From positions 62,001 through 126,000 of the forward strand of contig NZ_JBBYXL010000015.1 in NCBI RefSeq assembly GCF_039655865.1: a stretch of DNA of 64,000 bases. The letters are read 5' to 3'. Shown here piece after piece: positions 9,207 through 16,957 of this stretch. Made by a program: the position numbers and the translations under genes. Origin of the DNA: Prosthecobacter sp. SYSU 5D2 (GTDB lineage Bacteria; Verrucomicrobiota; Verrucomicrobiia; Verrucomicrobiales; Verrucomicrobiaceae). The first letter of the stretch is position 1, and the number at the start of each line of letters is the position of its first letter. A model generated the notes under the pieces. The model made no database searches and was not told the DNA's origin. It worked only from the letters and a program-made list of their open reading frames with translations.

Positions 9207-9743
9207 TCAGGCTTTCAAGCTGGCCACAAAAGAGGCAAAGCCGGTGGCCTGGTCTTGCAGGCGCTGGAGCAGGGCGGGGTCCTGAATCTGGCCGTCTTTC
9301 AGAACCTTGTTGACGCCGGGGATGAAGACGCGGGCCGGGAAGACATGGGCATTCCGGTAACCCAGGATGACCTGAAGCTGCTCCACGGACCGCAGCGCGC
9401 CCCACATCCCGGCAGCGAGGCCTACCAGGCAGACGGGCCGGTTTTCAAAACTCTCCGGGAAGGGCAGCATATCCACGAAGTACTTCAGCACACCTGGGAA
9501 GCTGCCATTGTATTCCGGCGTCACGATAACCACCCCATCGCTGGCCAGGATGGTTTCCGCAAAGGGGGCAAAGGAGGCCGGTTTTTCCGCATAGGAAGCG
9601 GGGCTGAAAATCTCAGCCGGAAGGTCCGCAAGATCCAGCACCTGGCAGGGGATGCCGGCTTTGGTGTAGAGACTTTCAAGAATGCCCGTGATGAGCCGGG
9701 TGTTGCTGCCGGGACGGTTGGTGCCACTGAGGAGGGTAATCAT
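9207..9743 (-). CDS. NADPH-dependent FMN reductase family protein
   Basis: A 178-residue flavodoxin-fold reductase. The start at 9741-9743 (MITLLSGTNRPGSNTR) places the phosphate-binding loop G-T-N-R-P-G-S-N-T at the very N-terminus as usual for the NADPH-dependent FMN reductase (PF03358) family; an upstream in-frame extension of 63 codons is not coding-like. The second signature, VIVTPEYNGSFPGVLKYFVD (about residues 80-100), is the classic TPEYN-G-S-x-P-G-x-LK motif. Likely cytoplasmic, using NAD(P)H to reduce FMN or quinone-like compounds. It is transcribed divergently from a small membrane protein 142 nt away. Typical family length, so probably intact. Confidence 0.92.
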   Translation of the reverse strand: MITLLSGTNRPGSNTRLITGILESLYTKAGIPCQVLDLADLPAEIFSPASYAEKPASFAPFAETILASDGVVIVTPEYNGSFPGVLKYFVDMLPFPESFENRPVCLVGLAAGMWGALRSVEQLQVILGYRNAHVFPARVFIPGVNKVLKDGQIQDPALLQRLQDQATGFASFVASLKA

Positions 9744-9885
9744 GGAATGAAGAAGAATTGTCAGATGTGATGTTTTAGCAGCCGGTCTGCCAAAGGGACA
9801 TTTTTGAATAGGTTGGACCGGTGTGTTAGTCACTGGGTTTATTTGTCCTGGCCCTGGGTCCAGTCGCGCTTTATGCATGTGCACC

Positions 9886-10332
9886 ATGACACCGCCGCCT
9901 CTGCCGTCCAAAGACAGGTCACACCTGCGCACGCTGGTGATCTGCCATTACGTCGCTGCGGGGCTGAGTGTTTTCGGTCTGGCGTTTCTGGGGCTGCACT
10001 ATGCCTTCGTGAAGCATTTTTTCGCCAATCCCAAGCTGTGGGAAAAGGCGAAGGAGCAGCCACCTTTTGATCCGGCGGAGTTCTTTGGATTCATCCAATG
10101 GTTTTACCTGGCCATGGGCCTGATCATGGTGGCCGGCGGAGTGCTGACAGTGATCTCCAGCCGTTGCATTCAGAGGCGGGTATCCAGGACCTTTTCCATC
10201 GTGGTCGCGGCCTTAAACTGCTTGCAGTTTCCACTGGGCACCCTGCTTGGGGTTTTTACGCTGATCGTTCTGAGCCGGGATTCTGTGGCGCAGCTTTACC
10301 TGACTGAGGGAAAGGCGAAAGAGGAAGGCTGA
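9886..10332 (+). CDS. Small integral membrane protein, function unknown
   Basis: About 148 residues with three or four predicted transmembrane helices: TLVICHYVAAGLSVFGLAFLGLHY (about residues 16-40), FFGFIQWFYLAMGLIMVAGGV (about 68-90), and a C-terminal pair around TFSIVVAALNCLQFPLGTLLG and VFTLIVLSRDSVAQLY. ATGs at 9877 and 9886 are both possible; I prefer 9886 (MTPPPLPSKDRSH). The layout, with a final helix followed by LSRDSVAQLY, resembles small DUF-type membrane proteins in Verrucomicrobia, but I cannot assign a family. No operon partner: the FMN reductase is divergent and xerD is convergent. The 206 nt that follow contain an AT-rich patch and no recognisable gene. Confidence 0.72.
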   Translation: MTPPPLPSKDRSHLRTLVICHYVAAGLSVFGLAFLGLHYAFVKHFFANPKLWEKAKEQPPFDPAEFFGFIQWFYLAMGLIMVAGGVLTVISSRCIQRRVSRTFSIVVAALNCLQFPLGTLLGVFTLIVLSRDSVAQLYLTEGKAKEEG

Positions 10333-10538
10333 ACCTTTTTTCCTGAACCGCTCCTGCACCACCGCCTGTAAAATCGACCAAGACCAGACGGGGTGCAGTT
10401 GCAGTATCGTAGGAAGAGTGGCGCTCAATCGATCAGGCAGCACGATGCCTGGAGGCCGAGAGTCAACAAACCATTGGAGCGTTTGATTCCTAGTTTTTAA
10501 ATGTGTTCAAAACTTTTTGAAAATTTTGGGAATATTTT

Positions 10539-11432
10539 TCAGGCTCTCGGATGGAACTGGCGGTGGACCTGTTTCAGGCGCTTCTGATCCACGTGAGTGT
10601 AGATCTGGGTGGTGGCAATATCCGCATGGCCGAGCATCTCCTGGATGACCCGGAGGTCGGCCCCGTTATTGAGAAGGTGGGTGGCGAAGGAATGGCGCAA
10701 AAGGTGGGGATGTACGTGGTCCCCCAGACCGGCGAGCTGGGCGCGCTTTTTGACGATCTGCCAGACGCGCTCGCGGGTGAGGGAACCGCCAAGTTGGGAG
10801 AGGAAAAGGTGGCTCTGGGTCTTTTTTCGCTTCACCAGGGAGGGCCGGGCGTGCTGAAGGTAGGCCTCGATAGCCTCCTTGGCGGCACCACCGACGGGGC
10901 AGAGGCGGGTTTTGGCCCCCTTCCCCGTGACGCGGATCCAGCCTTCCTCCAGGCTGAGGTTTTCCAGCCGGGCACCGATCAGCTCGGACAGGCGCAGGCC
11001 GCTGGCGTAAAAGAGCTCCAGGATGGCGCGGTCGCGGCGGTCCAGGGGATCATTGCCGGTGATGGATTCCACGAGCTTGCGGGCATCCCCTTCATTCATA
11101 GTGCCGGGCAGGTGCTTTTCCAGGCGAGGCGGGAGGATGGCTTCGGCGGGATCGCCAACGCGTTTGCCCCGCGCGGCCAGCCAGCGGAAGAAGATCTTCA
11201 CGGCCACCAACTCCACGCGGGCACTGGAGGCGGCGATGCCATCCTTTTTCCGCCGCGCCAGGTAGTCTCCGAGATGCTGCTGGGTGACGGCATCCGCCGT
11301 TTCCACCTGACGGTCCTGTTTCAGCCAGGAAGCCAGCGCCTCCAGCACGCGGCGGACGAGGAGCTGGTAGTTGGTGGACAGCCCGCGCTCGGTGGCGAGG
11401 TGGAGGATGAAGCTGTCAATGGCATCGAGCAT
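10539..11432 (-). CDS. xerD: Tyrosine recombinase, XerC/XerD family
   Basis: A 297-residue site-specific recombinase with the N-terminal SAM-like core-binding domain (residues about 1-90) and the C-terminal catalytic domain. All catalytic residues are present: Arg147 in YASGLRLSEL, Lys171 in TGKGAKTR, His243 and Arg246 in HPHLLRHSFATHLL, His269 in LGHADIATTQ and the nucleophile Tyr278 in QIYTHV. The length and motifs match chromosomal XerD, which resolves chromosome dimers at dif, rather than a phage integrase. There is no flanking att repeat, tRNA or phage gene. It is divergent from a small cytochrome gene 80 nt away. XerC versus XerD cannot be settled without the rest of the genome; the start near the end of the first helix is family-like. 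Confidence 0.9.
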   Translation of the reverse strand: MLDAIDSFILHLATERGLSTNYQLLVRRVLEALASWLKQDRQVETADAVTQQHLGDYLARRKKDGIAASSARVELVAVKIFFRWLAARGKRVGDPAEAILPPRLEKHLPGTMNEGDARKLVESITGNDPLDRRDRAILELFYASGLRLSELIGARLENLSLEEGWIRVTGKGAKTRLCPVGGAAKEAIEAYLQHARPSLVKRKKTQSHLFLSQLGGSLTRERVWQIVKKRAQLAGLGDHVHPHLLRHSFATHLLNNGADLRVIQEMLGHADIATTQIYTHVDQKRLKQVHRQFHPRA

Positions 11433-11512
11433 GGGCAGGAGAATGTCATCCAGAGCTAAGGACCTGTCACCTGCTGCGTTTGTTGCTTACACCCCTTTTT
11501 CGCCAAGCCTGA

Positions 11513-12070
11513 ATGAAATTCCTTTCCGCCCTTCTTCTCACCGCCACCGCAGCAGCCGCCGCCGACTTCAAAAAGGACATTGCACCCATTTTTGAAAAGC
11601 ACTGCTACGAGTGCCACAGCGACAAGACGGGGAAGAAAAAGGCGGGGTATGTCTTCGATGATCTGGAGACGCTGCAAAAGGACATCAACCCGAAGGGGGG
11701 CATCGTCCCCGGCAATCCGGCGGAAAGCCACATCTTCAAGGTCGTGGCAGACCCGGAACACGAGGCGCACATGCCGCCCAAGGACAACCTTTCCGACAAG
11801 GAGATCGAGACGCTCAGAGCCTGGATCACCGAAGGGGCGATGCTGGATAAAAACGCCCCCAAGCCCGAGATGGCACCGGTGAAAAAGAGCCTGCCGCCCA
11901 TCCTGAGCTGGACGAATTTTGAGGGCAAGACCATCCGCGCCGGCTTTGTGAAGCTGGAAGGAGACACCGTTTACCTGCGCATGCCGGCGAATGCACAGGA
12001 GGTGCCTTATCCGATGAGCAAGCTGGACGCGGCAAGCCAGGAACTGGCCCGCGAATGTGCGGCGCCGTGA
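11513..12070 (+). CDS. Secreted planctomycete-type cytochrome c with SHD1-like C-terminal domain
   Basis: A 185-residue exported protein. Signal peptide MKFLSALLLTATAAAAA, then a single planctomycete cytochrome c domain with heme motif CYECHSDKTGKKKAG (about residues 32-46) and a likely distal region EAHMPPKDNLSDKEIETLRAWI; the Met in HMPP is the candidate sixth ligand. The C-terminal 60 residues (WTNFEGKTIRAGFVKLEGD...VPYPMSKLDAASQELA) resemble the SLA1-homology domain 1 (SHD1), which occurs in many secreted planctomycete and verrucomicrobial proteins. The combination in one short protein suggests a small electron-transfer or heme-bearing adaptor that docks to something. It is not beside DUF1553 or DUF1501 genes. 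Ending 77 nt before the MocR regulator, it may or may not be co-regulated with it. Confidence 0.85.
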   Translation: MKFLSALLLTATAAAAADFKKDIAPIFEKHCYECHSDKTGKKKAGYVFDDLETLQKDINPKGGIVPGNPAESHIFKVVADPEHEAHMPPKDNLSDKEIETLRAWITEGAMLDKNAPKPEMAPVKKSLPPILSWTNFEGKTIRAGFVKLEGDTVYLRMPANAQEVPYPMSKLDAASQELARECAAP

Positions 12071-12106
12071 CCCCTGGATTTCTTGAGGTCTTTTGAAGGG
12101 GGGCGT

Positions 12107-12136
12107 TTCACAAACAGGGGTTGGGTGATAGATAAT
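12107..12136 (+). promoter_or_regulatory. Candidate sigma-70-type promoter with overlapping small inverted repeat
   Basis: TTCACA at 12107-12112 and GATAAT at 12131-12136 are separated by 18 nt and sit just before the MocR regulator ATG at 12148. GATAG (12127-12131) and CTATC (12138-12142) form a 5-bp inverted repeat across the -10 box, which would suit autoregulation. If real, the leader is only a few nucleotides. Weak evidence, by eye only. Confidence 0.3.
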
Positions 12137-12147
12137 CCTATCCTTCT

Positions 12148-13596
12148 ATGCGCCCTATGTCCGCGAATCTCCCGCCATCCCCGGCAGCGCCTCTTTACCA
12201 GGAGGTGGCGGACAAGATCGCGCGGCTGATCCAGGAGGGGGTACTGCGGCCGGGAGAAAGGGTGTCCTCACTTCGAAAGGTGAGCGAGCAGTATGGGGTG
12301 AGCCTCACCACGGCGATTCAGGCGTTTATCCTTTTGGAGGACCGGGGTCTGGTGGAGGCGAGACCTAAATCGGGGTTCTTTGTGCGGGTGCCGCGACCCG
12401 TAGTCAAGGAACCGCTGATGGCCAAGCGACCGCGCGCCATCACGGCAGTGACGGTGGGGGCGCTGCAGTCCCGGTTGTTTGAGGCGGCCATGTTGCCGAA
12501 TCTGCTGCCCCTGGGCGGCGCGGTGCCCAGCCCGGAGCTGCTGCCGACGGTGAAGCTGAACCGCATCCTGGCTGCGGTGGCGCGGCGGGCGGGAAAAAGC
12601 GGCATCTCCTATGACATGCCGCCAGGATCCGAGACGCTGAGGCGGGAGATCACCAAACGGGTGATGAATGCCGGGGCGACGCTGCTGCCGCAGGAGATCA
12701 TCACGACCAGCGGGGCCACGGAGGCGCTGATGCTGTGCCTGCGGGCGGTGACCACGCCCGGCAGCGTGGTGGCGGTGGAATCCCCCACGTATTTTGGCGT
12801 GTTGCATGCGCTGGAGGAGCTGGGCCTGAAGGCCATCGAGATCCCCACGCATCCGCGGGATGGCATGGACCTGGAGGCGCTGGCCAGGGTACTGAAGACA
12901 AGAAACATCGCCGCGTGCCTGGCGGTGCCCACTTTCAGCAACCCGCTGGGGGCGCTGATGCCGGATGCAGCCAAACAAAGGCTGGTGGAGATGCTGGCGG
13001 AGCGGCAGGTGCCGTTGATCGAGGACGATGTCTTTGGCGAACTGCACCACGGTCCACACCGGCCCCGGATGGCCAAGGCCTATGATGAAAGCGGCAATGT
13101 GCTGCTGTGCAGCTCCTTTTCCAAATCGCTGGCGCCGGGCTACCGCGTGGGCTGGGTGGCCCCAGGACGCTATTATGAGCGGGTGAAGACGCTGAAGCTG
13201 ACGAGCACCCTGGCCACGGCCACGCTGCCGGAGCTGGCCATCGCAGAGTTTTTGGCCAATGGCGGTTATGATCATTACCTGCGTTCAGCGCGGGCCTTTT
13301 ATTCGGCCAATGTGCAGCGTGTGGGGCAGGCGGTGGCGGCGGCTTTTCCAGCGGGGACGAAGGTTACCCAGCCGCAGGGGGGCTTTGTTCTGTGGGTGGA
13401 AATGCCTGCAGGGGTGGATGCGTTGCGTCTTCAGGACGATGCGCTGGCCCATGAGATCAACATCGCCCCCGGCCCCATGTTTTCGCCCACGCAGGGATAT
13501 CCGAACTGCATCCGCCTGTCGTGTGGTGTGCTCTGGACGCCCCGCCTGCAGCAGGCCATCACGACGCTGGGCAGGCTGGCCCAAAAACAGCTCTGA
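12148..13596 (+). CDS. MocR-type GntR-family regulator with aminotransferase-like domain
   Basis: A 482-residue PLP-dependent transcription factor. Residues about 15-82 form a GntR winged helix (APLYQEVADKIARLIQEG, RVSSLRKVSEQYGVSLTTAIQAF). Residues about 120-480 are a class I/II aminotransferase fold: TTSGATEAL, the TFSNPLG motif with Asn265, the PLP-pyridine Asp in IEDDVFGEL (293-294) and the Schiff-base Lys326 in SSFSKSLAPGYRVGW. MocR proteins sense an amino acid or vitamin-B6-type ligand and regulate metabolic genes, often divergent ones. Here no divergent neighbour is present; the upstream gene is a cytochrome on the same strand, so the target is unclear. All PLP ligands appear intact. 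ATGs at 12148 and 12157 are both possible starts. Confidence 0.93.
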   Translation: MRPMSANLPPSPAAPLYQEVADKIARLIQEGVLRPGERVSSLRKVSEQYGVSLTTAIQAFILLEDRGLVEARPKSGFFVRVPRPVVKEPLMAKRPRAITAVTVGALQSRLFEAAMLPNLLPLGGAVPSPELLPTVKLNRILAAVARRAGKSGISYDMPPGSETLRREITKRVMNAGATLLPQEIITTSGATEALMLCLRAVTTPGSVVAVESPTYFGVLHALEELGLKAIEIPTHPRDGMDLEALARVLKTRNIAACLAVPTFSNPLGALMPDAAKQRLVEMLAERQVPLIEDDVFGELHHGPHRPRMAKAYDESGNVLLCSSFSKSLAPGYRVGWVAPGRYYERVKTLKLTSTLATATLPELAIAEFLANGGYDHYLRSARAFYSANVQRVGQAVAAAFPAGTKVTQPQGGFVLWVEMPAGVDALRLQDDALAHEINIAPGPMFSPTQGYPNCIRLSCGVLWTPRLQQAITTLGRLAQKQL

Positions 13597-13673
13597 GCTT
13601 TTGTCGTCTGTGCATGACGGGATAGCGACGAACTGTATCTGGTGCGAAGCCCGGCGGATGGAAGATTGCAGGC

Positions 13674-13928
13674 ATGAACCTCAACCTTGAACTCCTGGCG
13701 GCCATGAACCGTGAAGATCTGTATGCCTTTAAGATTCTGGCCTTTGTCGGCATCGCCGCCACTCTGGGGCTAGGAGTCTATTTCTTCAAGCATCAGACCC
13801 GTCTCTTTGGTTTTGACGAGGAGATCCCCAGTGATACCAGCGGCGGGCGTGACTATGGCCGCATGCAGACATGGGTGCTCTGGTGGGGGATGCTGATCGT
13901 CTTCTGCTTTTTTGCTTTTGCGCTGTGA
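13674..13928 (+). CDS. Small two-helix membrane protein, unknown
   Basis: An 84-residue protein with two hydrophobic segments: ILAFVGIAATLGLGVYFF (about residues 20-38) and a C-terminal tryptophan-rich one, WVLWWGMLIVFCFFAFAL (67-84), ending the protein at the membrane. The loop between them is polar (TSGGRDYGRMQ). I do not recognise it. It follows the MocR regulator by 77 nt on the same strand. No ribosome-binding site is obvious and its coding status rests on the two well-formed helices and plausible composition. Confidence 0.6.
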   Translation: MNLNLELLAAMNREDLYAFKILAFVGIAATLGLGVYFFKHQTRLFGFDEEIPSDTSGGRDYGRMQTWVLWWGMLIVFCFFAFAL

Positions 13929-14001
13929 AGGTGGCGGAAGCAGGGGGATAAGCTCCTGGCGGACGCCTGTTCCAAAGGGTTCTTCCAGTGAGTATGAAGT
14001 G

Positions 14002-14075
14002 ATGTAAACGAGTTACATTTGGATTTGGTAATTCATTCGTCATTGAATGAACATGGGCGAATAACATGAAGTTAT
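14002..14075. promoter_or_regulatory. Three consecutive short inverted repeats in AT-rich intergenic DNA
   Basis: Within the 205-nt gap before the racemase gene three inverted repeats follow one another: ATGTAA/TTACAT (14002-14007 and 14013-14018), TTCATTC/GAATGAA (14032-14038 and 14045-14051), and ATAAC/GTTAT (14061-14065 and 14071-14075). Spacers are 5, 6 and 5 nt, with centres about 30 and 26 nt apart. The patch is markedly AT-richer than its surroundings. It could be a set of operators for the racemase-M81 unit or simply AT-rich promoter DNA. Confidence 0.35.
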
Positions 14076-14133
14076 GTCCAGTTGGAATCAGGAAATTGAT
14101 GCTTGATAATCCTGCTCGGGCTTCCACTTCTGA

Positions 14134-14955
14134 ATGTTATTTATGAGCCGATTTCCATCTCGTCTGTTCCTCAAACGGTGGACAGCCTGCCTGTTCGTAC
14201 TGAACCTGCTGACCAGCTGCGGCCATTTTGACGGGTCAAGCCGGGTGGCCCCAGACCGTATGGTGGGCATTTTCGGCGGCATGGGGCCGGAGGCGACGGC
14301 GAACCTTTACTCGGAAATTGTACGCCTCACACCGGCCAAGGAAGACCAGGATCATCTGCCCACATTGATTTACAGCCGCCCGCAGGTGCCGGACCGCAGC
14401 GCCTGCATCAAATCCGGCAGCCGCGAGATTGTGCCCTATCTGGTGGAGGCGGTGAGGCGGCTGGAGCGGGGCGGAGCGTCCTTCATCGCCATCCCATGCA
14501 ATACGGTGCATTATTATCATGCAGATATGCAGAAGGCCGTGCGCATCCCGGTGCTGAACATGATCGAGGAAACGGTGGAGACCGTGGCACGGGAGCATCC
14601 GAAGGCACGCACGGTGGGCTTGCTGGCTTCCAACGGCACGGTGCAGAGCCGGCTTTACGAGGAGGCATTTGCCAAACGGGGACTGAAGGTGATCCTGCCG
14701 CCGGGGGAGGTGCAGCAGTGCTGCGTGATGGACGCGGTGTACAGCATCAAGGCAGGCGGATCCAAGGCAGAGCAGGCGCGGCTGCTGGCGCAGGCCGGAG
14801 ATGGCCTGTCGGCTCGCGGTGCAGACGTGCTGGTGCTGGGCTGCACAGAAATCCCCCTGGCCTTCGACAGCAAACGCGCTCGCGTACCTGTGGTCAATGC
14901 CACGGAGGTGCTGGCGCGGGCGGCGATCCGTGAATACAAAAAGCCGGGCCGCTGA
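14134..14955 (+). CDS. Aspartate/glutamate racemase family lipoprotein
   Basis: A 273-residue member of the Asp/Glu racemase superfamily. The N-terminus is a lipoprotein signal: basic SRLFLKRW, hydrophobic core, then the lipobox LTSC with Cys29, so the mature enzyme should be membrane-anchored outside the cytoplasm. Racemase signatures are complete: GIFGGMGPEATANLY (about 45-59), the first catalytic Cys122 in FIAIPCNTVHYY, and the second catalytic Cys237 in LVLGCTEIPLAF. Most homologues are cytoplasmic, so the export signal is unusual. The M81 metallopeptidase gene follows after 20 nt, suggesting an operon acting on D-amino-acid-containing peptides or free amino acids in the periplasm; that role is inference. 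Starts at 14134 or 14143 are both possible. Confidence 0.88.
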   Translation: MLFMSRFPSRLFLKRWTACLFVLNLLTSCGHFDGSSRVAPDRMVGIFGGMGPEATANLYSEIVRLTPAKEDQDHLPTLIYSRPQVPDRSACIKSGSREIVPYLVEAVRRLERGGASFIAIPCNTVHYYHADMQKAVRIPVLNMIEETVETVAREHPKARTVGLLASNGTVQSRLYEEAFAKRGLKVILPPGEVQQCCVMDAVYSIKAGGSKAEQARLLAQAGDGLSARGADVLVLGCTEIPLAFDSKRARVPVVNATEVLARAAIREYKKPGR

Positions 14956-14975
14956 ATCCCCCTTCCCTGCCCGTC

Positions 14976-16514
14976 ATGAGAACGCTGCTATTCCTCCTCC
15001 TCGCCACCGGCCTGTCCGCGGCAGACGCACCGCGCATCGCCGTGATGCAGCTCCGGCATGAGACGGTGACGTTTTTGCCGAACGAGACCACCCGGGAGGA
15101 TTTCATTTATCCAGGATCACCCGCGGCGGGAGAGGCGCTGCTCAAGACGGAACCGAAGGGGGACATGGGCGGTTTCGTGAAAGTGGCGCGCGAGTATGGC
15201 GCGGAGCTGGTGGGCATCGAGTCGCCCGGCATGCCGGAGACCGGCATTGGCTCAGGCTGGGTGACCCGGGACGCCTATGAGCACTTCGTGGGCCGCATGA
15301 TTGAGGAACTGAAGACACAGGGTCCCTTTGACGGCGTCTATCTGGCGCTGCACGGTGCGATGGCGGTGCACGGCATCGCCCGCCCGGAGGCGGAGCTGGC
15401 ACGGCGAGTGCGGGAGGTGGTTGGCGGGAAAGCCGTCATCGCGGGCACCTTTGATCCGCACGGCAACGAAGACGAAACCTTCCTCAAACATGCGGACCTG
15501 GCCTTCGCCTACAAGTACTACCCGCATTACGACGCGCACCTGCAAGGAGAGCGTGCCGCGCGCATGCTGGTCCGGGCGATCCGTGGTGACTACAAGCCGG
15601 CCCACTCGGTACGCACGGTGCCGATTCTGAGCGCCACCGTTGTTCAATGGACCGGCCAGCCACCGTGGAGCACGCTGGTGCAGCGCTGCCTGACCTGGGA
15701 GGCGCGCGAGCCGGATGTGTACGTCAATTTTTTCTATGGCTTCCCCTGGGCGGATGTGCCGGACGTGGGCATGTGCTTCCAGGTCATCACCAATGGCGAT
15801 CCCGAGCTCGCACAAACGGTCGTAGATGATCTGGCGGAAACGGCCTGGCGGCTGCGGGCGGAGATGTTTTCGGCAACGCCTATCGTGCAAGTGGACGAGG
15901 CGGTCCGGCAGACGGCGGCAGCGCTGACCGCAGGCCGCCAGCCGGTCGTGCTGGCGGATTACAGCGACCGCTCGGGTAATGCCACCTGGGTGCTGCAGGA
16001 GGTGATCGAACAGGATCTCGGCGGGGTGGTTATCGCCACCCTGCGTGATGATCGGGCCCTGACGGCTTTGGGGAAATCTGGGGCCAAAGCGGGCGATGCT
16101 TTCGACATGGAGGTTGGCGGATTCATGGACGAGTCAGCCGGCAAGCCGGTGCGCGTGCGCGGGGTGCTGGCCCAGGTGAAAAGCGGCAGCGACGGCATTG
16201 TGCAGTCGGCCCAGGTCCGCTTCGGCCGGGACAATCTGCTCATGCTCAGCCCGCAGCTTGTGCAATACGTGGATCCCGAAAGCATCCGCGCGGAAGGGGT
16301 GGACATCGGTAAGTTCCAGGTCTTTGCCATCAAATCGCGCGTGCATTTTCGGCGCGGTTTTGATGACAACGGCTTCGCCAAAACCATCCTGCTGGTGGAG
16401 CCACCCGGTCCGTTCATGGGCACGGTGCATCTCGATGCGCTGAAGTATGAAAACCTCCGCGTCCAGGACTACTACCCCTTCAACCTGAAGCACAAGTCTC
16501 CATCCGCCGAATGA
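14976..16514 (+). CDS. Secreted M81 family metallopeptidase (MlrC-like)
   Basis: A 512-residue M81 family protein; the founding member MlrC completes microcystin breakdown by hydrolysing the linearised peptide. A signal peptide is visible (MRTLLFLLLATGLSAADAP), so this one should be exported. The N-terminal DUF1485 domain carries the expected zinc-site motifs: GTFDPHGNEDETF with Asp160 and His162, and YYPHYDAHLQG with His184. The LALHGAMAVHG motif is also present, and the C-terminal MlrC_C domain includes DYSDRSGNATWVLQE. It is 20 nt downstream of the racemase lipoprotein, implying coupled expression. The substrate is unknown; D-amino-acid-containing or cyclic peptides are a reasonable guess from the neighbour. 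Microcystin itself is not implied. Confidence 0.92.
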   Translation: MRTLLFLLLATGLSAADAPRIAVMQLRHETVTFLPNETTREDFIYPGSPAAGEALLKTEPKGDMGGFVKVAREYGAELVGIESPGMPETGIGSGWVTRDAYEHFVGRMIEELKTQGPFDGVYLALHGAMAVHGIARPEAELARRVREVVGGKAVIAGTFDPHGNEDETFLKHADLAFAYKYYPHYDAHLQGERAARMLVRAIRGDYKPAHSVRTVPILSATVVQWTGQPPWSTLVQRCLTWEAREPDVYVNFFYGFPWADVPDVGMCFQVITNGDPELAQTVVDDLAETAWRLRAEMFSATPIVQVDEAVRQTAAALTAGRQPVVLADYSDRSGNATWVLQEVIEQDLGGVVIATLRDDRALTALGKSGAKAGDAFDMEVGGFMDESAGKPVRVRGVLAQVKSGSDGIVQSAQVRFGRDNLLMLSPQLVQYVDPESIRAEGVDIGKFQVFAIKSRVHFRRGFDDNGFAKTILLVEPPGPFMGTVHLDALKYENLRVQDYYPFNLKHKSPSAE

Positions 16515-16549
16515 CAGGCTGAACTTTCCCCGGCCGGATTATCAACACG

Positions 16550-16927
16550 ATGAATGACCATCCCCTTCCCGAACTTCGCAATCAGCTTCTCAGCCTGCAC
16601 AAGTTGCTCATGAATGCCGAGCGCGCGGCCTATGAAAAAGCTGAGAACGTAACCCTGTCGCCGTTGAAGCTTCTGCAGTTGCTGACGGAGGATGAGCAGT
16701 TCTCCTGGCTGAGACAGCTTTCGCAACTGGTGGTGATGATGGATGAGGCGATGGAAGAAAAGCCGCCAATCACCCACGAACGGAAGGATGCCCTGCTCGC
16801 CGAGGCGCGGCATTTGCTCACAGGCTCAGACGAGCCCGGAAGCTTTGCCGTTCGTTATGCGGCAGCAAGGGAAGGTCTGGCGGCCGTGGCTGCTGCACAT
16901 GCGGAGATCAGCAAAAGCTTCGATTAG
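16550..16927 (+). CDS. Small helical protein of unknown function
   Basis: A 125-residue, probably all-helical cytoplasmic protein with no signal peptide: LPELRNQLLSLHKLLMNAERAAYEK, LKLLQLLTEDEQFSWLRQLSQLVVMMDEAM and a C-terminal helix. The pattern of four or five amphipathic helices suggests a helical bundle. I recall similar hypothetical proteins without an assigned function in other bacteria but can name no family with certainty. It starts 35 nt after the M81 gene on the same strand and converges on the beta-propeller gene 30 nt later, so it may be the last gene of the racemase-M81 unit. Confidence 0.75.
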   Translation: MNDHPLPELRNQLLSLHKLLMNAERAAYEKAENVTLSPLKLLQLLTEDEQFSWLRQLSQLVVMMDEAMEEKPPITHERKDALLAEARHLLTGSDEPGSFAVRYAAAREGLAAVAAAHAEISKSFD

Positions 16928-16957
16928 CCGGAGGGGTTTTGCCCGCCTGGGTTTGGC

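Noticed and set aside
10506-10521. TTCAAAA-CT-TTTTGAA palindrome after xerD as a terminator.
   Set aside because: The 2-nt loop is too small for a normal hairpin and the stem is all but AT; likely base composition.
10539-11432. XerD-type recombinase as an integrase of a mobile element.
   Set aside because: No att repeats, tRNA, phage or plasmid genes nearby, and the protein matches chromosomal XerD.
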